The translations under genes were made by a program, and so were the position numbers. A stretch of DNA of 32,945 nt from Prevotella sp. Its GTDB lineage: Bacteria; Bacteroidota; Bacteroidia; Bacteroidales; Bacteroidaceae. This document shows, piece after piece, positions 1 through 7,502 of the stretch. How positions within the stretch are numbered: the first letter of the stretch is position 1; every line of letters starts with the position of its first letter. Location of the stretch: the NCBI GenBank assembly GCA_024684515.1, contig JAIKWS010000097.1, forward strand, positions 1 to 32,945, read 5' to 3'. The notes under the pieces are model-generated. The model saw only the letters and a list, made by a program, of their open reading frames with translations, did no database searches and had not been told where the DNA came from.

Positions 1-106
1 AAGAATTTGCTACCGCTACGTGTCATGACCTGTAGCCAGCAAGTTGACCTCCAAAGAATTTGCTACCGCTACGTGTCATGACCTGTAGCCAGCAAGTTGA
101 CCTCCA
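1..106. repeat. Two perfect 53-bp tandem repeat units, possibly cut by the window edge
   Basis: Units 1-53 and 54-106 are identical base for base, and the match stops at 107. More copies may lie to the left of the window. Each unit contains an interrupted palindrome (15-36 and 68-89): GCTAC and GTAGC arms around a central GTCATGAC. The period is not a multiple of three and there are no variable spacers, so neither a coding repeat nor a CRISPR array is indicated. Function unknown. Confidence 0.9.
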
Positions 107-130
107 ACATTAGAAGGTAGACTACGAGAA

Positions 131-167
131 AAGCCCCTCACAAGTACCGAAGCTTGTCGAGGGGCTT
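131..167 (+). terminator. Strong hairpin, terminator-like
   Basis: A 9-bp stem (131-139 with 159-167) is extended by five more pairs (140-144 with 153-157) past one bulged C, with an 8-base loop. On the + strand it is followed by GGCTTTTAT, a short T tract, so it may end a gene left of the window. On the - strand no T run follows it. Confidence 0.55.
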
Positions 168-382
168 GGCTTTTATGAAATGGAAAAAGGGGAAAAGGGA
201 AAAAGGGAAAAGAGGAAAACAGAGAACGCCATCCGGCCAAAGCCATCCAGGCACACTTCGCTCGTCGAAGAATGGAAAAGAGGATTCCGAGGATTTCGAG
301 AAAGAATAAAAGAACGAAAAAAAAGAACGAAAAAAAAGAAGGATAAAAGAACGAAGATGAACTATTTGCATAAAAGGTATTC
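168..382. other. Non-coding purine-rich spacer
   Basis: No convincing gene is seen. Positions 182-219 are an uninterrupted 38-base purine run on the + strand. A short hairpin, CTTCG-CTCGT-CGAAG, sits at 256-270 and recurs exactly at 21138-21152. From about 305 to 355 the - strand repeats the core TTCGTTCTTTT; this pyrimidine-rich stretch lies downstream of truA and might help end its transcript. Confidence 0.6.
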
Positions 383-1144
383 TCAGTACTCTATCCTTTC
401 CAGGAACAAGGCATTCGCAGGCATGGACTCACCAGCATCAGAGCGACGCTTTCCTTCAACCACGCGTTGGAAATCACTAATCGTCAGCCGCTTACGTCCC
501 ACCTCGACAAGTGTCCCCACAACGGCACGCACCATGTTGCGCAAGAATCGGTTGGCTGTGATCTCGAACAGCCACTGATGGCTGTCCAGCTGTCGCCACT
601 CGGCCTTGGTCACCTTGCAAATGGTGGTCTTCACATCGGTATGACTCTTGCAGAAAGCACCAAAATCGTCGTAGCCCAGCAACAGTTGTGCCGCCTGGTT
701 CATCAGCCCGAAATCGAGATCATAGTGCAGCTCGCAGGAGTAATGGCGCAGGAAGGGCGATTTGTGCGTATGTAGATAATAATAATATGTTCGCGAGGTG
801 GCCGAGAAGCGTGCATGCATATCGGCTGGCACCCGCTGTATACTCTGAATGGCAATGTCGGCAGGCAACAGCCTGTTAAGCTTGTATGTCAGCTGTCGAC
901 AGTCAATTTGTCCCGATGCCTCCAGATTACTATCAGTGTGGTTGTCGCCGATATCGAAATGTGCAACCATCATGTGGGCATGCACGCCAGCATCCGTGCG
1001 TCCAGCCCCCGTGATCATGACATCGTGCCTGAGCAGCAGCGACAATGCCCGCTGCAGCTCTCCCTGCACGGAGATGCCGTTGGGCTGTATCTGCCATCCG
1101 TGATAGCGTGTGCCGTCGTAGCTGAGTGTGATAAAATAGCGCAT
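383..1144 (-). CDS. truA: tRNA pseudouridine(38-40) synthase TruA
   Basis: The 253-residue product matches TruA in length and motifs. TruA converts uridines 38-40 of the tRNA anticodon stem-loop to pseudouridine in the cytosol. The N-terminus has the family pattern FITLSYDGTRYHGWQIQPNG, and the catalytic aspartate lies in GAGRTDAGVHA (residues about 46-56). The C-terminal part keeps FLRNMVRAVVGTLVEVG. A -7 element (TACCTTTG) lies 20 bases upstream of the ATG. The gene stands alone and is divergent from the altronate dehydratase gene. No defect is visible. Confidence 0.96.
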   Translation of the reverse strand: MRYFITLSYDGTRYHGWQIQPNGISVQGELQRALSLLLRHDVMITGAGRTDAGVHAHMMVAHFDIGDNHTDSNLEASGQIDCRQLTYKLNRLLPADIAIQSIQRVPADMHARFSATSRTYYYYLHTHKSPFLRHYSCELHYDLDFGLMNQAAQLLLGYDDFGAFCKSHTDVKTTICKVTKAEWRQLDSHQWLFEITANRFLRNMVRAVVGTLVEVGRKRLTISDFQRVVEGKRRSDAGESMPANALFLERIEY

Positions 1145-1164
1145 ACCCCTACTCTATTGGCTGG

Positions 1165-1195
1165 CAAAGGTAAGCAAATATCTCGTAAACGCCAA
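1165..1195 (-). promoter_or_regulatory. Bacteroidetes-type promoter of truA
   Basis: On the - strand TACCTTTG (1165-1172) is preceded after 19 bases by TTGG (1192-1195), close to the TTTG-N19-TANNTTTG consensus. It faces the truA start at 1144. Confidence 0.6.
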
Positions 1196-1300
1196 GTGTT
1201 TCGTCGATTATTTTCCCATCGGCAATGGCGGCAGGATGGCCATCAGGTCAGGAGAACTTTTCCAAATCATGGGGCTATTAAGCAAATTTTGCACTCGTTT

Positions 1301-1332
1301 TTTGTTTTTGTGCTTGTTTATTCGTATCTTTG
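1301..1332 (+). promoter_or_regulatory. Bacteroidetes-type promoter upstream of altronate dehydratase
   Basis: TTTG (1301-1304), a 20-base spacer, then TATCTTTG (1325-1332), 68 bases before the chosen ATG at 1401. The segment TTATTCGTATCTTTGCAG is nearly the same as the promoter of the C11 peptidase at 22.6 kb. Confidence 0.7.
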
Positions 1333-1400
1333 CAGATTGTAATGAACCAAAGCAAGCATTCATCATCGTAACATCAACAAAACAAGATAAGACAATCATT

Positions 1401-2897
1401 ATGGAACAAACGACATTCTTAAAAATTAATCCTGCCGACTCGGTGGTAGTTTGTCTGCAAGCCAAGCAAAAGGGTGACATCATCAGCGTTGACGGACACG
1501 ACATCGTACTCAACCAGGACACGCCCGCTGGGCACAAGGTGCTGATAAAGGACGTAGAAAAGGGTGAGGACATCATCAAATACGGCTATCCCATCGGCCA
1601 TGCCAAGGAGAACCTGAAAGCTGGCGACTGGGTGAACGAGAACAATCTGAAGACCAACCTGCAGGGCACACTGGAATATGAGTACCACCCCGTGGACGAA
1701 CGGCTGGACATCGACAACGAGCATCGCACCTTCCGTGGCTATCGCCGTAAGAATGGCGACGTGGGCGTGCGCAACGAGCTGTGGATAGTGCCCACGGTAG
1801 GCTGCGTGAACGGCATTGCCGAGAAACTGGCTGCGAAGCTGCGCGAGGAGACTGGCTGCAAGGGTATCGACAATATCTACTGCTGGCATCACAACTACGG
1901 CTGTTCGCAGCTGAGCGACGACCATGAGAACACGCGCAAGGTGCTCCGCGACATCGTGCTCCATCCCAATGCCGGTGCCGTGCTGGTACTGGGACTGGGC
2001 TGCGAGAACAACCAGCCCGACCAGTTCATGGAACTGCTGGGCGACTACGACAAGGAGCGCATCCGCCTGCTGGTGACCCAGAAAGTGGAAGGCGACGAGG
2101 TGGAAGCAGGTATGCAAGTGCTGCGCGAACTCTATGCCATCGCCAGCAAGGACCAGCGCGAGGACGTGCCTGTGTCAGAACTGCGTGTAGGACTGAAATG
2201 TGGTGGCAGCGATGGCTTCAGTGGCATCACCGCCAACCCGCTGGTGGGTGAGTTCAGCGACTGGCTGGTGGCACAGGGTGGCACCAGCGTGCTGACAGAG
2301 GTGCCAGAGATGTTTGGTGCAGAGACCATCCTCATGAACCGTTGCGAGACGGCGGAGCTCTTCTCGAAGACCGTGTCGATGATCAACAATTTCAAGGAGT
2401 ATTTCCTCAGTCATGGTGAGCCCGTGGGCGAGAACCCGTCGCCAGGCAACAAGGCAGGCGGCATCTCCACCCTGGAGGACAAGGCACTGGGATGTACGCA
2501 GAAATGTGGCCGAGCTCCTGTGAGCGGTGTGATGGAATATGGCGACAGGCTGCAGTCAAAAGGTCTGAACCTGCTGTCGGCACCTGGCAACGACCTGGTA
2601 GCAGCCACGGCACTGGCCTCGTGCGGCTGTCATCTGGTGCTGTTCACCACTGGCCGTGGCACACCCTTTGGCACCTTCGTACCCACGATGAAGATCGCCA
2701 CCAACCCCACGCTGGCAGCACGCAAGCCCAACTGGGTGGACTTCAATGCCGGCCAACTGATAGAGGGGCGGACGATGCAGGAACTGGTACCTGAGTTCAT
2801 CGACAAGGTGCTGAGCGTGGCCAGTGGCGAGCATGCCCGCAACGAGGAGAACGACTATCGCGAGATCAGCATATTCAAGAACGGCGTCACGCTGTAA
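1401..2897 (+). CDS. uxaA: Altronate dehydratase, full-length UxaA family
   Basis: UxaA removes water from D-altronate to give 2-keto-3-deoxygluconate in galacturonate catabolism. The 498-residue product has an N-terminal SAF domain (about 8-88) and the large UxaA/GarD catalytic part. Visible family motifs are HHNYGCSQLSDDHENT, LGLGCENNQPDQF, GLKCGGSDGFSGITANP, GCTQKCGRAPVSG and the C-terminal LFTTGRGTPFGTFVPTMKIA. The cysteines in these motifs fit the metal-binding site of the family. The reading frame stays open upstream to 1236, but a promoter lies inside that stretch and the protein homology begins at MEQTTFLKI, so I place the start at 1401. Nine bases separate it from the transporter gene. 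Galactarate dehydratase is a possible alternative activity. Confidence 0.9.
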   Translation: MEQTTFLKINPADSVVVCLQAKQKGDIISVDGHDIVLNQDTPAGHKVLIKDVEKGEDIIKYGYPIGHAKENLKAGDWVNENNLKTNLQGTLEYEYHPVDERLDIDNEHRTFRGYRRKNGDVGVRNELWIVPTVGCVNGIAEKLAAKLREETGCKGIDNIYCWHHNYGCSQLSDDHENTRKVLRDIVLHPNAGAVLVLGLGCENNQPDQFMELLGDYDKERIRLLVTQKVEGDEVEAGMQVLRELYAIASKDQREDVPVSELRVGLKCGGSDGFSGITANPLVGEFSDWLVAQGGTSVLTEVPEMFGAETILMNRCETAELFSKTVSMINNFKEYFLSHGEPVGENPSPGNKAGGISTLEDKALGCTQKCGRAPVSGVMEYGDRLQSKGLNLLSAPGNDLVAATALASCGCHLVLFTTGRGTPFGTFVPTMKIATNPTLAARKPNWVDFNAGQLIEGRTMQELVPEFIDKVLSVASGEHARNEENDYREISIFKNGVTL

Positions 2898-2906
2898 GTC
2901 TGGCAA

Positions 2907-4190
2907 TTGAAGAAAGGACTCATAGCGCTCTCGCCCCTGATGGTGTTCATCGCCATGTATCTGGTCACCAGCATCATAGCGGGTGATTTCTACAAGGTGC
3001 CCATCACGGTGGCCTTCCTGACGGCCTCGGTCTATAGCATCGCCATCAGCAAGGGAGCCCTGCGCCAGCGCATCGACATCTTCAGCCGTGGTGCAGGCAA
3101 CAGCCAGATGATGCTGATGATCTGGATATTCATCCTCGCAGGTGCCTTTGCCCACTCGGCCAAGGTGATGGGCGGCATCGATGCCACCGTCAACCTGACG
3201 CTGTCGCTGCTGCCTGGGCAGATGATACTGGCGGGACTGTTTCTGGCGGCATGCTTCATCTCGCTGAGCATAGGCACCAGCGTGGGCACCATCGTGGCGC
3301 TGACACCCATTGCCGCAGGCATCGCCGACCAGACAGGCGCCTCAGTGCCCATGCTCGTGGCAGCAGTGGTAGGTGGTTCGTTCTTTGGCGACAACCTCTC
3401 GTTTATCAGCGACACCACCATCATCGCTACGCAGACCCAGGGCTGCAAGCTCAGCGACAAGTTCCGCGTCAACTCGTTCATCGTCGTACCAGCCGCAGTG
3501 ATTGTCCTCGCCCTGTATATCATCATGGGACAAGGCATCTCCTCGCCCTCGAGCATTCCTGACATCGAATTCATCAAGGTGCTACCCTATCTGGTGGTAC
3601 TCATCACCGCCATCTTCGGCCTTAACGTCATGATAGTGCTCACACTGGGCATCGTGCTGACAGGCATCATCGGACTGATGACAGGAAGCTTTGTCGATGC
3701 CTATGCATGGATGCAGTCGATGGGTGAGGGCATCCTGGGCATGAGCGAACTGATCATCATCACGATGCTGGCAGGCGGACTGCTGGAGGTCATCAAGCAA
3801 AACGGCGGCATCGACTTCATCATCCACCGACTGACACGCCATATCTCAGGAAAGCGAGGAGCAGAGCTGTCGATAGCCGCCCTGGTGAGCATCGTCAACC
3901 TCTGTACCGCCAACAACACGGTGAGCATCATCACAGTAGGAGGCATCGCCCACCACATAGGACAGAAATACGGCCTGAACCCTCGCAAGTGTGCCTCGCT
4001 GCTCGACACCTTCTCGTGTGCCGTGCAAGGGCTCATCCCCTATGGTGCCCAGATACTGATGGCCGCAGGACTGGCTACCATCAACCCCATCGAGCTGTTG
4101 CCCAACCTCTATTACCCCGTAGTGACTGGCCTGGCAGCCCTGCTGGCTATCCTGCTGCGCTACCCCCGTCGCTACTCTGCCGTACGTTGA
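2907..4190 (+). CDS. NhaC-family Na+/H+ antiporter-type membrane transporter
   Basis: This 427-residue protein has about ten or eleven hydrophobic segments. It carries the NhaC-type signature GGSFFGDNLSFISDTTIIAT near residues 155-174, preceded by GTSVGTIVALTPIA. Family members exchange Na+ for protons or for an organic solute across the inner membrane. The start is TTG at 2907, nine bases after the dehydratase stop; the first ATG is at 2940 and would remove 11 residues including the start of the first membrane helix. The tight spacing with uxaA suggests a link to sugar-acid metabolism, either by uptake or by ion balance. That link is inference; substrate cannot be read from the sequence. Confidence 0.82.
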   Translation: MKKGLIALSPLMVFIAMYLVTSIIAGDFYKVPITVAFLTASVYSIAISKGALRQRIDIFSRGAGNSQMMLMIWIFILAGAFAHSAKVMGGIDATVNLTLSLLPGQMILAGLFLAACFISLSIGTSVGTIVALTPIAAGIADQTGASVPMLVAAVVGGSFFGDNLSFISDTTIIATQTQGCKLSDKFRVNSFIVVPAAVIVLALYIIMGQGISSPSSIPDIEFIKVLPYLVVLITAIFGLNVMIVLTLGIVLTGIIGLMTGSFVDAYAWMQSMGEGILGMSELIIITMLAGGLLEVIKQNGGIDFIIHRLTRHISGKRGAELSIAALVSIVNLCTANNTVSIITVGGIAHHIGQKYGLNPRKCASLLDTFSCAVQGLIPYGAQILMAAGLATINPIELLPNLYYPVVTGLAALLAILLRYPRRYSAVR

Positions 4191-4211
4191 ACCAAAAAAG
4201 CAAGGACCATC

Positions 4212-5231
4212 ATGAACATCATACGACGAAACTTCTTCCGACTGCTACGTGCAGGTGTGTTCGAACAACATGAGGACATTGAGCCCATGTCGGCCTGGAA
4301 ATGGCGACAGGTGCTGGAAAGCGCCAGGACCCTCGACGTGGCACCCCTGCTCCTGGATGGCATCGGACAATGCAGCGACCAGTTCTTCATGCATATCACG
4401 GATGAGCTGCAGGAAGAATGGCAAACCATCAGCCGGCAGGCGGAACAGCAGTTCCAGCAGAAGAGTAGCGAGGTAGCAGAACTACTAGAGAAGCTAGGCA
4501 TGCTGCAGCTACGCCCTATCCTGCTGGAGCCCTGGTCCACCATAGGCCTGTACAGTCATCCCAGCCACCACAAGGTATGCACAGTGAGCATCTTCTTCCC
4601 CTTTACCACCCAAGGACAGAAAGCCGACGACTGGGCAAGGGCAAACGGGACGAAGGCCGACAGCACGGTGAAACATCTGCTGCGCTACCAGTGGCAGAGC
4701 CTCAACGTGGAGCATCACCACCGCATGATAAGCCTGAACAACAAGCTCAACAACACAGCCCTGCAACATATCATCGAGCGCGAATGGCTGGAGGGTGGCA
4801 CCAGTCATATCATCCTGAACGACAGGCGCATAGAAACCGTAGCCCCAACGCTAACCATGCTTGTATGCCTGCTCAACATCATCAAGACCGCACTGAACGA
4901 CGGGCTGCAGCTATGGCAGATACTGGATCTTGGCATCCTGCTCCGACAACAAGGCGACCGTGTGGATTTCGTGAAGCTGCAGAACTGGATAGAACGTCTG
5001 CACATAGGACGCATGACACAGTATATCGGTCTGGTGCTCACCCTACTGGTAGGCTTCAGCGTGGAAGAAACACCATTCATGGAGGCAGGAACGGCCAGTG
5101 CCGACAGTCTGGCCGACGAGCTCTTCAACAGCACGCCACGTCCAGGCAAATTCATCCGCCTCTATCCAGGAGAAAGCATCGCCAGCGTGATGGCCTCCAT
5201 AACACATTCGCTAGGAAACGTAGAAGAATGA
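4212..5231 (+). CDS. Degenerate nucleotidyltransferase-like protein, function unknown
   Basis: A 339-residue soluble protein with no signal peptide or membrane helix. Its plan resembles the Bacteroidetes nucleotidyltransferase_5 type (PF14907). There is an N-terminal helical part, a segment LEPWSTIGLYSHPSHHKVC where active members carry a lysine- and glycine-rich strand followed by DID-type metal-binding aspartates, and a C-terminal helical part (TLTMLVCLLNIIKTA, LQLWQILDLGILLRQQGDRV) like the usual H-x-K-H / DL region. The expected aspartate pair is replaced here by residues such as TVSIFF, so catalysis looks lost if the family call is right. Twenty-one bases follow the transporter gene and 40 precede the DUF5686 gene, consistent with one transcript. 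The family call rests on pattern only. Confidence 0.5.
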   Translation: MNIIRRNFFRLLRAGVFEQHEDIEPMSAWKWRQVLESARTLDVAPLLLDGIGQCSDQFFMHITDELQEEWQTISRQAEQQFQQKSSEVAELLEKLGMLQLRPILLEPWSTIGLYSHPSHHKVCTVSIFFPFTTQGQKADDWARANGTKADSTVKHLLRYQWQSLNVEHHHRMISLNNKLNNTALQHIIEREWLEGGTSHIILNDRRIETVAPTLTMLVCLLNIIKTALNDGLQLWQILDLGILLRQQGDRVDFVKLQNWIERLHIGRMTQYIGLVLTLLVGFSVEETPFMEAGTASADSLADELFNSTPRPGKFIRLYPGESIASVMASITHSLGNVEE

Positions 5232-5271
5232 GGCATACAAGCACCACAAGCCCATAACATAAAAGCCAGAC

Positions 5272-7455
5272 ATGAAAGACAACGGAACATATCGACAGAT
5301 GAGAAACGCGCTGACAGCAAAGCTGTTGGACGTCCGCATCCTGCTACCGTTGTTGCTATGCCTGCTTTGGGCCAGTCCCGTACGGGCTCAGAATGGCTTA
5401 AGCCTGGATTCTGCGTTGCTCAAGCGCATATACAACTATCCTCGCAACTATGCCCAGACCATCAGCAGCTTCCAGTCGAACGTCTATGTAAAGCACATCT
5501 ATCAGACCAAGCGGAGGAATTTCACACTATGGGTCATCCCCTCGATGTATACCATCGCCGACGGTCTGCGATCGTTCTTCAGCGAGCAATACATCCGCAT
5601 GACCTTCCTGCAGAATGGGGAGATGGATACCAAGCGCCAGGTATTCTATACCACCATCGACCACAGCCGTCACCCTCTGCCCACCCTGCTGGAGTTCATC
5701 ACCCCTAGCCTCTACGAGGAGACACTCTATGACGACCATATCCTATCGCCCTTCTATGCCAGCAACCAGGTGTTCTATCGCTACAACACCATGCAAATAA
5801 GCAAATCCAAGACACGTCTCTATTTCCGTCCACGCTATGTGAAAAACACACAGCTGGTACATGGCACGGCAACCATCGACACACAGACAGGACGCATCAT
5901 CGATGCAGAAATGGGAGGCGAGTACGACATGATAAGTTTTCAGACCATAACCACCCAGGGCGACTATGGCTCGCGGGCACTACTGCCCAAATTCTGCCGC
6001 ACGAATGTAGATTTCAATTTCATGGGGAACCATGTCTATTCAGCCTTCGAAGCCGTCTTCGACTGTCCGATCACCCTGCCAGACAGCGTGAATGTGAAAG
6101 GCAACCGCAAGCTGATAGACTCCATACGTCCATACGGTCTGTCGGAAGAAGAACAAAGCATCTACAACTATCACGACTCTATTCGCAATGCCCCTCGCAG
6201 CCCAGAGACACTCAGGCACGACACATTCGCCACAGACACGACAAGGTGCGACACCATCGAGACAGACACACTCTATGCAGCCGCTCTGGCTGTTGACGAG
6301 GACATCGACACGATACCGCAAAAGCCACGCAAGAGGAAGCATAACTATGTAAGATGGGACCAAGTAGGCGAAAGCCTGGTACGCAGGATCCGCTTCAGTT
6401 CAGAAGCCGGCTACGTCCGACTATCCCCCATCATCAACCCAGAATATATCAGCTACAGCCGCCGTAAAGGCTTCAGCTATCGCTTCAAGCTTGGTGCCCA
6501 GCTAAACCTAGGCCACGACATGACGCTAGGCATGAACACTCGCTTCGGCTACAACTTCAAGCAAAAGAAATTCTATTTCACACTGCCCATCCGCCTGGAC
6601 TATAGCTATCGCGACAGAGATGCCTATGCAGAAATCGTATGGGCCAATGGCAACCGCATCTACAACTCGACCGTCATCGATGAAATACGCCATCAGAAAG
6701 GCGACCTGCCAGACCTGGACGACATGGGGCTAGATCAGTTTGACGACCTCAACCTTCGCATTACCAACCATCTGCCGCTGAACAACCGGCTGAGCATAGA
6801 AGCCGGCTTGGTGTTTCACCGCCGAACAGCAGTCAACAAGCACCAGATGGAAGCGATGGGCATGCCTAGCGAATACAGGAGCCTAGCTCCTAACATAGCC
6901 ATCAAGACACATCCCTGGCGCAAGGGCCCGCTCTTTACGTTCGACTGGGAGCGCGGGCTGCGAGGCAGGGATGACCACCTACCATACGAGCGCTGGGAGA
7001 TCGATGCTTCGCTAAAGCACCGCATGCACCGCCTGCAGACGCTCAACCTGCGACTAGGCACAGGATTCTACACCAATCGTGAGAAGAATTTCTTCATGGA
7101 CTACTCCAATTTCCGCGATGAGAACCTACCAGAAGGCTGGGATGACGACTGGGCAGGCAATTTCCAGCTGCTCAGGTCGCACATGTACAACCAAAGCGAC
7201 TATTACATCCGCGGCAACGTGTCGTTTGAATCACCCCTGATGGCAGCATCGTTTATACCCTTGCTGGGCCGCTATGTCGAACGCGAGCGTATCTATCTCA
7301 GTTCGCTGGCAATTGCCCACTCACGTCTCTACAGCGAGTTGGGGTATGGCTTCACGTGCCGCTACTTCTCAATAGGCTGCTTTGCCAGTTTCCTCAACGC
7401 CTCCTATCAGGAGTTTGGTGCCAAGTTCACCTTCGAACTCTTCAGAAGATGGTAA
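5272..7455 (+). CDS. DUF5686 family outer-membrane protein
   Basis: The 727-residue product starts with a signal peptide (hydrophobic core ILLPLLLCLLWASPVRA, likely cleavage before QNG, about residue 40). A domain of the DUF5686 type follows (YVKHIYQTKRRNF, TIADGLRSFFSEQYIRMT, FITPSLYEETLYDDHILSPF). A threonine/aspartate-rich linker lies around residues 305-350. The C-terminal half has many alternating-hydrophobicity strands ending in an aromatic residue (KFTFELFRRW), as expected for a beta-barrel ending at the outer membrane. ATG at 5272 or the internal ATG at 5299 could be the start; both leave a workable signal. Unlike many relatives it has no N-terminal carboxypeptidase-regulatory-like domain. 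Molecular function is unknown. Confidence 0.78.
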   Translation: MKDNGTYRQMRNALTAKLLDVRILLPLLLCLLWASPVRAQNGLSLDSALLKRIYNYPRNYAQTISSFQSNVYVKHIYQTKRRNFTLWVIPSMYTIADGLRSFFSEQYIRMTFLQNGEMDTKRQVFYTTIDHSRHPLPTLLEFITPSLYEETLYDDHILSPFYASNQVFYRYNTMQISKSKTRLYFRPRYVKNTQLVHGTATIDTQTGRIIDAEMGGEYDMISFQTITTQGDYGSRALLPKFCRTNVDFNFMGNHVYSAFEAVFDCPITLPDSVNVKGNRKLIDSIRPYGLSEEEQSIYNYHDSIRNAPRSPETLRHDTFATDTTRCDTIETDTLYAAALAVDEDIDTIPQKPRKRKHNYVRWDQVGESLVRRIRFSSEAGYVRLSPIINPEYISYSRRKGFSYRFKLGAQLNLGHDMTLGMNTRFGYNFKQKKFYFTLPIRLDYSYRDRDAYAEIVWANGNRIYNSTVIDEIRHQKGDLPDLDDMGLDQFDDLNLRITNHLPLNNRLSIEAGLVFHRRTAVNKHQMEAMGMPSEYRSLAPNIAIKTHPWRKGPLFTFDWERGLRGRDDHLPYERWEIDASLKHRMHRLQTLNLRLGTGFYTNREKNFFMDYSNFRDENLPEGWDDDWAGNFQLLRSHMYNQSDYYIRGNVSFESPLMAASFIPLLGRYVERERIYLSSLAIAHSRLYSELGYGFTCRYFSIGCFASFLNASYQEFGAKFTFELFRRW

Positions 7456-7502
7456 ATGTCTCACGTACTCTACATTATAAAAACAACGAACCACAACCAT
7501 AA

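Noticed and set aside
1..106. CRISPR array
   Set aside because: The units abut with no variable spacers between them.
138..578. Two overlapping frames in the purine-rich spacer and truA antisense
   Set aside because: They are low-complexity Lys/Arg or Phe/Ser translations of a biased tract and lack any domain; one runs into truA on the other strand.
1236..1400. N-terminal extension of altronate dehydratase
   Set aside because: It covers a consensus promoter at 1301-1332 and adds residues not seen in the family.
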